This document shows, one piece after another, positions 1 to 5,028 of a stretch of 5,156 nt of DNA. The position numbers and the translations under genes are program-made. Origin of the DNA: Hyphomicrobiaceae bacterium (GTDB lineage Bacteria > Pseudomonadota > Alphaproteobacteria > Rhizobiales > Hyphomicrobiaceae); the NCBI GenBank assembly GCA_017353825.1, contig JAFMSC010000336.1:1-5156 (forward strand), written 5' to 3'. Position 1 is the stretch's first letter. Each line of letters begins with the position of its first letter. The notes beneath the pieces were generated by a model, which saw nothing but the letters and a program-made list of their open reading frames with translations, searched no databases and was not told the origin of the DNA.

Positions 1-1
1 A

Positions 2-202
2 GGCAAGACAGCGCCCGCCGCCTCGACCCTCGCCGGCCTCATCGAAGCCGTCGCCCGCCGCCTGCGCGCCCCGGAAGGGGGACCCGCCACGCTCCCGCAG
101 CCCAGGCCGCACGCCGGCAACGGCGTCCACCGGGCGGCGGCGCAGCCCGAGGCTGCACATGGCGCACCCGATACGATCCAGGCACGGAAGATCGTGCCAT
201 GA
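2..202 (+). CDS. C-terminal end of an upstream gene, probably an ABC transporter component (partial)
   Basis: This reading frame enters from the left edge and stops at TGA 200-202, giving the last 66 residues of a protein. All three forward frames are open here, but this one has the strongly GC-rich third codon positions of real genes in the window. The visible part begins GKTAPAASTLAGLIEAVARRL and continues as a hydrophilic tail rich in Pro, Ala, Arg and His, with no membrane segment or catalytic motif. Its stop overlaps the ATG of the ABC ATPase by four bases (ATGA), so the two are almost certainly co-transcribed and translationally coupled. In branched-chain amino acid-type operons the gene before a LivG-like ATPase is often the LivM permease. 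The GLxxLIxxxxRRL stretch would suit the cytoplasmic end of such a permease, but that is a guess from context. I do not recognise the family from this tail. Confidence 0.6.
   Translation, partial: GKTAPAASTLAGLIEAVARRLRAPEGGPATLPQPRPHAGNGVHRAAAQPEAAHGAPDTIQARKIVP
181..198 (+). promoter_or_regulatory. Perfect hairpin abutting the ABC ATPase start codon, with a Shine-Dalgarno-like loop
   Basis: GGCACG (181-186) pairs perfectly with CGTGCC (193-198) around the six-base loop GAAGAT, and ATG follows directly at 199. The only Shine-Dalgarno-like bases, GGAAGA (186-191), lie in the loop and the last stem base. The structure also covers the last codons of the upstream gene. Inference: the hairpin could limit independent initiation, so the ATPase would be translated mainly when ribosomes finishing the upstream gene melt it. 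This would be coupling through the ATGA overlap. A 6-bp stem can also occur by chance in DNA this GC-rich. Confidence 0.4.
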
Positions 203-942
203 CCGCTGGCCGCGCCAGTCAGCCTCTGCTTGAGGTCCGCGAGCTCACGCACCACTTCGGCGGGCTCGCTGCCGTCGATGGCGTAAGCTTCACGGTGGAG
301 CGCAGCGAGGTTCTGGGCCTCGTCGGGCCCAACGGCTCCGGCAAGAGCACGCTGCTCGCCCTCGTCTCGGGCCGCCTCGCCCCTAGGGTCGGCGAGGTGC
401 GCCTTGGCGGCACCATCATCACTGGCCTGACGCCCGAGGCCGTGTGCCGCGCCGGCATCGCCGGCACCTTCCAGCTCGCCCGTATCCCAGATGCGCTTGA
501 CGCCCGCGACAATGTAGCCGTGGCCGCCATGTACGGCCGCCGCCGCTTAGGTATCGCCGCCGCCCGCGCCGAGGCCGACCGCCTGCTCGACCGAGTGGGC
601 TTCACCGCCCCCCGCGCCGCGCACGGCAGCGCGCTCACGTACTTCGACCACAAGCGCATCGAGCTCGCCCGCGCGCTCGCCTGCGACCCCGGGCTGCTCC
701 TACTCGACGAGTGGCTGGCCGGCCTCAACCCCACCGAGCTGGAGGCCGGCATCACCCTCGTGCGCTCCCTCAACGCCGACGGTCTCACCATCGTCATGGT
801 GGAGCACGTCATGCATGCCATCCGCTCCCTTTGCGCCCACGTCGTGGTGCTCAGCGCCGGCCGCGTCATTGCCGCCGGCACCCCAGACGCCGCCCTCGCC
901 GACCCCGGCGTGGTCCGCGTGTACCTGGGTGAGGCGGCCTAG
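199..942 (+). CDS. ABC transporter ATP-binding protein, branched-chain amino acid (LivG/LivF) type
   Basis: This 247-residue protein is the cytoplasmic ATP-hydrolysing subunit of an ABC importer for amino acids or other small organic molecules. The whole length is one nucleotide-binding domain, of normal size for LivF/LivG proteins. Visible motifs are Walker A GPNGSGKST (residues 43-51), Q-loop Gln92 in GTFQLARIP, Walker B LLLLDE (166-171) with catalytic Glu171, the D-loop region AGLNPTE, and H-loop His203 in MVEHVM. The AGLNP stretch after Walker B and the VRVYLGE ending are typical of the branched-chain amino acid group. The signature loop is unusual: LTYFDHKR (146-153) stands where LSxGQ is expected, and DEW replaces the common DEP. 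The start at 199 is supported by the ATGA overlap with the preceding gene and a GGAAGA at about 7 bases. No membrane or solute-binding partner is complete in the window, so the substrate is unknown. It lies 134 bases before coxS on the same strand. Confidence 0.93.
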   Translation: MTAGRASQPLLEVRELTHHFGGLAAVDGVSFTVERSEVLGLVGPNGSGKSTLLALVSGRLAPRVGEVRLGGTIITGLTPEAVCRAGIAGTFQLARIPDALDARDNVAVAAMYGRRRLGIAAARAEADRLLDRVGFTAPRAAHGSALTYFDHKRIELARALACDPGLLLLDEWLAGLNPTELEAGITLVRSLNADGLTIVMVEHVMHAIRSLCAHVVVLSAGRVIAAGTPDAALADPGVVRVYLGEAA

Positions 943-943
943 C

Positions 944-974
944 GGGGCGGACCCCGCGGGGTCTGACCCGCCCC
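944..974 (+). repeat. GC-rich nested palindrome just after the ABC ATPase stop; possible weak terminator or operator
   Basis: Directly after the TAG at 940-942, GGGGCGG (944-950) is matched by CCGCCCC (968-974). Nested within is a perfect 14-base palindrome, GACCCCGCGGGGTC (950-963). The two foldings compete for a few bases. A further small hairpin, GCGC-GAA-GCGC, lies at 982-992. There is no run of T after any of these, so this is not a canonical intrinsic terminator. The position between the transporter gene and coxS suits either partial transcription stop or RNA processing, or a dimeric regulator binding the palindrome ahead of coxS. The rest of the 943-1076 gap holds no gene that I can support. 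Confidence 0.45.
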
Positions 975-1060
975 CGGCATTGCGCGAAGCGCGCGTGTGG
1001 CGTAATCGTGGAACGAGAATAATCCAACCCAATCGAGCGCAGCCAGCGGGCGGGATCTCG

Positions 1061-1069
1061 AGGAGGAGG
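1061..1069 (+). promoter_or_regulatory. Strong ribosome binding site of coxS
   Basis: AGGAGGAGG at 1061-1069 is a near-ideal Shine-Dalgarno, with seven bases to the ATG at 1077. It fixes the coxS start at 1077. The next in-frame ATG, at 1149, would match the usual family N-terminus better but has no purine-rich site before it. The strength of this site compared with the weaker site at the ABC gene fits initiation of a new translational unit at coxS. Confidence 0.75.
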
Positions 1070-1076
1070 CGAAGGC

Positions 1077-1622
1077 ATGTCTTTGGGGAGCAAGAGCCAG
1101 TCCGACACTGCAGCTGCGCAAGGCGGACCGGGCCTCGTCAGCGTGGCGATGACGGTCAACAGCAAGGCGGTGAGCGCTGATGTCGATCCGCGCACGCTGC
1201 TCGTCCAATTCCTGCGCGAGCACCTGCGGCTGACCGGCACGCACGTGGGTTGCGACACGAGCCAGTGCGGAGCCTGCGTGGTGCATCTCGACGGCCGCGC
1301 GGTGAAGTCGTGCACGACCCTCGCCGCCTCCTGCGAGGGCTCAAAAGTCACCACCATCGAGGGGCTGGCCCAGGGCGGCCAGCTGCACCCAATGCAGGAG
1401 GCGTTCCGCGAACACCACGGTCTGCAGTGCGGCTTCTGCACTCCCGGCATGATTATGGCTGCGGTGGACATCGCGAACCGCAAGGGCCCGAACCTCGACG
1501 AGACCACAATCCGCCACGAGCTGGAAGGCAACCTGTGCCGCTGCACCGGCTACCACAACATCGTCGCCGCGGTGAAGGCCGGCGCCGCAGCCATGGGCGG
1601 CGCGCGCCAGGCCGCCGAATAA
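1077..1622 (+). CDS. coxS: Small [2Fe-2S] subunit of a form II CO dehydrogenase-like molybdenum hydroxylase
   Basis: This 181-residue iron-sulfur subunit relays electrons from the Mo centre of CoxL to the FAD of CoxM. The N-terminal plant-ferredoxin-like domain (about residues 20-97) carries Cys59, Cys64, Cys67 and Cys79 in GCDTSQCGACVVHLDG and the following KSC, which is the C-x4-C-x2-C-x11-C pattern. The C-terminal helical domain (about 100-172) carries Cys118 and Cys121 (LQCGFCTPGM) and Cys154 and Cys156 (GNLCRCTGYHNIV) for the second cluster. All eight ligands are present. Family members usually have about 155-165 residues. The excess is a polar N-terminal extension of about 20 residues that resembles neither a Tat nor a Sec signal, and the strong ribosome binding site supports it. 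The gene is first in an S-L-M set, with 88 bases before coxL. Without the large subunit's motif it could equally belong to other aldehyde or N-heterocycle hydroxylases, so the symbol follows the form II naming convention. Confidence 0.96.
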   Translation: MSLGSKSQSDTAAAQGGPGLVSVAMTVNSKAVSADVDPRTLLVQFLREHLRLTGTHVGCDTSQCGACVVHLDGRAVKSCTTLAASCEGSKVTTIEGLAQGGQLHPMQEAFREHHGLQCGFCTPGMIMAAVDIANRKGPNLDETTIRHELEGNLCRCTGYHNIVAAVKAGAAAMGGARQAAE

Positions 1623-1697
1623 CGTCGAACGAGGACTGCCTGCCCCCGCAAGACCCATCATCGAGGGACCGGAGGCGGGCGAGAACAACAGCCCAGC

Positions 1698-1705
1698 GGG
1701 AGGAG
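1698..1705 (+). promoter_or_regulatory. Ribosome binding site that selects ATG 1711 as the coxL start
   Basis: GGGAGGAG (1698-1705) lies five bases before ATG 1711. An in-frame GTG at 1705-1707 would add two residues but begins on the last base of this Shine-Dalgarno, which leaves no spacing. ATG 1711 is therefore the better start. The 88-base gap between coxS and coxL (1623-1710) shows nothing else: no gene, no clear hairpin and no T run. Confidence 0.7.
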
Positions 1706-1710
1706 TGGCC

Positions 1711-4092
1711 ATGAGCTCAACTGGGAGCGCCACCGGCATCGGGGCGCCAGTGCGCCGCAAGGAGGACCAGAGGTTCATCACCGGCAAGGGCCGGTACACT
1801 GACGATATCAACCGCCCGGGCCAGACCTACGCGGCGTTCGTGCGCTCGCCACACGCGCATGCCAACATCAAGCGGATCGACACCACCGCCGCGCTGAACA
1901 GGCCGGGCTGCATCGCTGTGTTCACGGGCGAGGACATCGCCAGGGACAAGGTGGGCGCGCTGTTCTGCGGCTGGATGATCACTTCCAAGGACGGCTCGCC
2001 CATGAAGGCCGGCACGCACCCGGTGCTGGCGCTGGGCAAGGTGCGCTACGTCGGCGACCATGTGGCCCTGGTCGTGGCGGAGACCCCGGCCCAGGCCAAG
2101 GACGCCGCGGAGGCCGTGTCGGTGGAGTACGAACCGCTGCCTGCTGTGGCCGATCTTGCCACCGCGCAGAGCCCCGGCCAGCCGCAGGTGCAGGCCGACG
2201 CGCCCAACAATACCGTCTATCAATGGCACCTGGGCGATAAGGCCGCGGTAGAGGCCGCCTTCGCTCAGGCCCGCCATGTCACTAAGATCCACCTCACCAA
2301 CAACCGCCTGATCCCCAACGCCATCGAGCCGCGCGCGGCCATCGCCGAGTATGACTCCGGCCAGGACAGCTTCACCCTCTACACGACCAGCCAGAACCCG
2401 CACGTGATCCGGCTGTGCCTGTCAGCCTTCATCGGCATCGCGCCCGAGCACAAGCTGCGCGTGATCGCTCCCGACGTGGGCGGTGGCTTCGGCTCCAAGA
2501 TCTTCCTCTACGCTGAGGAAACGGCCTCAATCTGGGCCGCCAAGAAGGTCGGGCGAGCGATCAAATGGACCGCGGAGCGCTCGGAATCCTTCCTCGCCGA
2601 CGCGCATGGCCGCGACCACATGACCACGGCCGAGCTGGCGGTGGACGGCAACGGCCGGATTTTGGCCATGCGGGTGAAGACCAAGGCCAATCTTGGTGCC
2701 TATCTCTCCACCTTCGCCTCGAGCGTGCCCACCTACCTCTACGCGCCACTGCTGTCGGGGCAATACGCGATTCCCGCCATCTACTGCGAGGTCGACGGGG
2801 TCTACACCAACACCGCGCCGGTCGATGCCTACCGAGGCGCCGGCCGGCCTGAGGCCACCTTCGTGGTGGAGCGGCTCGTCGAGGTGGCCGCCCGGCAGAC
2901 CGGCCACGACCCGGCGGAGTTCCGTCGCAAGAACTTCATCCAGTCCTTCCCGCACCAGACCCCGGTCATCATGACGTACGACGCGGGCAACTACGCAGCC
3001 TGCCTCGACAAAGCTCTCGAGCTGGCCGATTATCGCGGGCTGTCCCTCCGCAAGGCGGCCAGCGAGCGCAAGGGCCTGAAACGCGGCATCGGCTTTTCGG
3101 CGTACATTGAGGCGTGCGGCATCGCGCCGAGCCAGGCGGTGGGCTCGCTGGGCGCTGGCGTGGGCCTGTGGGAATCGGCCGAGGTACGGGTCAACCCCAC
3201 GGGCTCGGTGGAAGTGCTGACGGGCTCGCACAGCCACGGCCAGGGCCACGAGACCACCTTCGCGCAGCTCGTCTCCCAGCGCCTTGGTATCCCCATCGAG
3301 CAGGTCACCGTCGTCCACGGCGACACCGACAAGGTGCAGTTCGGCATGGGCACCTACGGCTCGCGCTCAGGCGCCGTCGGCATGACCGCCGTCTACAAGG
3401 CCATCGACAAGGTGGTCGTGAAGGCCAAAAAGGTGGCGGGCTTCGTGCTGGAGGTGCCGGAAGAGAGCGTGGACTTCGACGAGGGCATCTTCTCCTCCAA
3501 GGCGACAAACAAGACCCTCACTTTCCCCGAGATCGCCCTGCAGGCCTACATCGCCCACAAGTTCACGGGCGCGCAGCTGGAGCCGGGCCTCAAAGAAGGC
3601 GCCTTCCACGATCCCACCAACTTCACCTTCCCCTCCGGCGTGCACGTGTGCGAGGTAGAGATCGACCCGGACACCGGTACCACCCGCATCGACCGCTGGA
3701 CCGCGGTGGACGACTTCGGCACCGTCGTCAATCCCATGATCGTGGAGGGCCAGGTGCACGGAGGCGTGGCTCAGGGTGTGGGCCAGGCCCTGCTTGAGAA
3801 CGCCCACTACGACAAGACCACGGGCCAGCTCGTCACCGCGAGCTTTATGGACTACGCCATGCCGCACGCGCACGATCTGCCGTCCATCCAGATCGCAATG
3901 TCGTCCACGCCCTGCCCTTCGAACCCGCTGGGCATAAAGGGCTGCGGCGAGGCGGGCGCCATCGCCGCGCCGGCCGCCGTCATCAATGCCATCACCGACG
4001 CGCTCGGCCACGAGGACATCGCCATGCCGGCGACGCCCCAGGCGGTCTGGCGCGCCGCGCAGAAGTCACCGGCCCGCTTGGCTGCGGAATAA
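1711..4092 (+). CDS. coxL: Large molybdopterin subunit, form II CoxL-like (CO dehydrogenase / aldehyde oxidoreductase family)
   Basis: This 793-residue catalytic subunit of a xanthine oxidase-family enzyme binds Mo-molybdopterin cytosine dinucleotide. The length is close to the roughly 800 residues of known CoxL. An N-terminal a/b hammerhead domain (about 18-130, starting RRKEDQRFITGKGRYTDD) is followed by the two molybdopterin-binding domains. Recognisable sites are Gln228 in TTSQNPHVIR, cofactor loop GGGFGSK (257-263), active-site loop AYRGAGR (373-379), GQGHET (510-515), GTYGSRSGAVG, and catalytic base Glu747 in KGCGEAG. These match CoxL Gln240, the Cys388 loop and Glu763 of Oligotropha, with a near-constant offset. 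The loop has Gly376 where form I CoxL has the copper-binding cysteine of AYxCSFR. That defines form II and argues against Mo-Cu CO oxidation. No signal peptide is present, so it acts in the cytoplasm. The gene lies between coxS and coxM, with 16 bases to coxM. The physiological substrate cannot be read from the sequence. Confidence 0.96.
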   Translation: MSSTGSATGIGAPVRRKEDQRFITGKGRYTDDINRPGQTYAAFVRSPHAHANIKRIDTTAALNRPGCIAVFTGEDIARDKVGALFCGWMITSKDGSPMKAGTHPVLALGKVRYVGDHVALVVAETPAQAKDAAEAVSVEYEPLPAVADLATAQSPGQPQVQADAPNNTVYQWHLGDKAAVEAAFAQARHVTKIHLTNNRLIPNAIEPRAAIAEYDSGQDSFTLYTTSQNPHVIRLCLSAFIGIAPEHKLRVIAPDVGGGFGSKIFLYAEETASIWAAKKVGRAIKWTAERSESFLADAHGRDHMTTAELAVDGNGRILAMRVKTKANLGAYLSTFASSVPTYLYAPLLSGQYAIPAIYCEVDGVYTNTAPVDAYRGAGRPEATFVVERLVEVAARQTGHDPAEFRRKNFIQSFPHQTPVIMTYDAGNYAACLDKALELADYRGLSLRKAASERKGLKRGIGFSAYIEACGIAPSQAVGSLGAGVGLWESAEVRVNPTGSVEVLTGSHSHGQGHETTFAQLVSQRLGIPIEQVTVVHGDTDKVQFGMGTYGSRSGAVGMTAVYKAIDKVVVKAKKVAGFVLEVPEESVDFDEGIFSSKATNKTLTFPEIALQAYIAHKFTGAQLEPGLKEGAFHDPTNFTFPSGVHVCEVEIDPDTGTTRIDRWTAVDDFGTVVNPMIVEGQVHGGVAQGVGQALLENAHYDKTTGQLVTASFMDYAMPHAHDLPSIQIAMSSTPCPSNPLGIKGCGEAGAIAAPAAVINAITDALGHEDIAMPATPQAVWRAAQKSPARLAAE

Positions 4093-4098
4093 GGGAGC

Positions 4099-4104
4099 AG
4101 GGAG
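4099..4104 (+). promoter_or_regulatory. Ribosome binding site of coxM
   Basis: AGGGAG (4099-4104) lies four bases before ATG 4109, and a second GGGAG lies at 4093-4097. This places the coxM start at 4109. The frame stays open upstream to an ATG at 3986 inside coxL, but those 41 extra codons would give an Arg/Pro-rich stretch foreign to the family. The family N-terminus (here MYAFEYLRAESL) begins exactly at 4109. Confidence 0.75.
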
Positions 4105-4108
4105 ACCC

Positions 4109-4903
4109 ATGTACGCCTTCGAATATCTTCGCGCGGAGTCCTTGGCCGACGCCGCTAAGCAGTTGGCGTCGAAACCCGACGCCAAACTGCTGGCGGGTGG
4201 CCACACGCTGCTGCCCACCATGAAGCTCAGGCTGGCGAGCCCAGGGGCGCTCGTCGACCTGGGCCGGGTGGCCGAGCTCAAGGGCATCGACAAGAGCGGC
4301 AATGCCCTTGTCATCGGCGCCATGACCACCCACGCCGAGGCGGCGGACTCGGCCGTGGTGAAGTCCTCGATTCCCGGCCTGGCGACGCTGGCGGGGGGTA
4401 TCGGCGACCCGCATGTGCGCCACCGCGGTACCATCGGCGGCTCGGTGGCCAATAACGACCCGTCGGCGGACTATCCCGCAGCGCTGATGGCCCTCGACGC
4501 CACCATCGCCACCAATCGGCGTGAGATCAAGGCCGACGCCTTCTTTAAGGGCCTGTTCGCCACAGCGCTTCAGGACGGGGAGATCATCACACGCATCTCG
4601 TTCCCGGTGCCGACCAAGTTCGCCTACGCCAAGTTCCCGAACCCCGCTTCGCGCTACGCCCTGGTCGGCGTGGCCGTCGCGCAGACCGCCGGGGCGGCGC
4701 GTGTGGCCGTCACCGGCGCCGGCAACAACGGCGTCTTCCGCCACGCCGCCATGGAGGCGGCGCTCGGCAAGGCCTGGTCGGCCGCCGCCCTCAATGGTAT
4801 CGCCGCCGACGCCAAGGACATGGTGAGCGACATCCACGGCGATGCCGCCTACCGCGCCCACTTGGTCGGCGTCATGGCCCGTCGCGCCGTGGCCGCCACA
4901 TGA
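4109..4903 (+). CDS. coxM: Medium FAD-binding subunit of the form II CO dehydrogenase-like enzyme
   Basis: This 264-residue flavoprotein subunit accepts electrons from the CoxS iron-sulfur clusters and passes them to an external acceptor such as quinone or another carrier. The N-terminal FAD-binding domain (about residues 1-172) shows both flavin motifs of the family: AGGHTLLPTMKLRL (29-42) and TIGGSVANNDPSADYPAA (108-125), preceded by GDPHVRHRG. The remaining part matches the CO dehydrogenase flavoprotein C-terminal domain, including SRYALVGVAVA and GAGNNGVFRHAAMEAAL. It is somewhat shorter than the roughly 288 residues of form I CoxM, mainly at the C-terminus, with no sign of truncation. 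No iron-sulfur cysteines or signal peptide are present. It follows coxL after 16 bases and completes the S-L-M order typical of form II operons. No maturation gene (coxD, E, F or G type) follows within the window. Confidence 0.95.
   Translation: MYAFEYLRAESLADAAKQLASKPDAKLLAGGHTLLPTMKLRLASPGALVDLGRVAELKGIDKSGNALVIGAMTTHAEAADSAVVKSSIPGLATLAGGIGDPHVRHRGTIGGSVANNDPSADYPAALMALDATIATNRREIKADAFFKGLFATALQDGEIITRISFPVPTKFAYAKFPNPASRYALVGVAVAQTAGAARVAVTGAGNNGVFRHAAMEAALGKAWSAAALNGIAADAKDMVSDIHGDAAYRAHLVGVMARRAVAAT
4159..4190 (+). repeat. Long bulged inverted repeat inside the 5' end of coxM
   Basis: GCAGTTGGCGTCG (4159-4171) pairs with CGACGCCAAACTGC (4177-4190) around the loop AAACC. Thirteen base pairs form with a single bulged A in the right arm. 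It lies about 50 bases inside coxM, over codons 17-28, just before the AGGHT flavin motif. It is coding sequence, so the structure is additional to its protein role. A stem this long so near a start codon could affect coxM translation or mRNA stability relative to coxL, but I cannot tell whether it is selected or chance. Confidence 0.5.
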
Positions 4904-4955
4904 GGAGGAGGGGGCGGCCAGGATGTGACCCCCAGGGCCGATCGCGCCAACGAGA

Positions 4956-5001
4956 TTAACCGGTCTCCCTCTCCCCGTTGGCGGGAAGAGGGTTCGGTTG
5001 A
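4956..5001 (+). repeat. Imperfect palindromic repeat between coxM and the Tat-signal gene
   Basis: CCCTCTCCCCG (4967-4977) pairs with CGGGAAGAGGG (4982-4992) around TTGG, with ten of eleven pairs matched (the C4973/A4986 pair fails). An outer block, AACCG (4958-4962), pairs with CGGTT (4995-4999), and a G-T and a T-A pair extend it to 4956-5001. The core resembles the CCCTCTCCCCGC...GCGGGGAGAGGG palindromes that are scattered between genes in many alphaproteobacterial genomes (from memory). No T run follows on either strand, so it is not a standard intrinsic terminator. It may still end or stabilise the coxSLM transcript. The rest of the 4904-5028 gap holds only ribosome-binding-like purine runs. 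Confidence 0.6.
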
Positions 5002-5028
5002 AAGGGAGCAACGAGGGAACACCTCCCA

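Noticed and set aside
219..881. Long minus-strand open frame opposite the ABC ATPase gene
   Set aside because: Its translation is low-complexity, rich in Ser, Arg and Ala, with no family motif. It mirrors the GC-biased codons of the real gene on the + strand.
995..1023. Possible coxS promoter with a -10-like AATAAT at 1018-1023
   Set aside because: The bases 16-17 upstream (GTGTGG region) match TTGACA poorly, and no sigma-54 GG-N10-GC pattern was found. It is the only AT-rich patch in the gap, but that is too weak to list.
1705..1710. GTG 1705 as the coxL start
   Set aside because: It overlaps the last base of the Shine-Dalgarno, which leaves no spacing. ATG 1711 is correctly spaced.
1717..2403. 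Long minus-strand frames opposite coxL, coxM and the 3' gap (1717-2403, 2527-3318, 3367-4011, 3992-5044)
   Set aside because: These are antisense shadows of conserved + strand genes. Their translations are rich in Arg, Gly, His and Val and show no recognisable domain.
3986..4108. Longer coxM start at ATG 3986 inside coxL
   Set aside because: It would add 41 Arg/Pro/Ser-rich residues that are coxL read in another frame. The family N-terminus and a good ribosome binding site both point to 4109.
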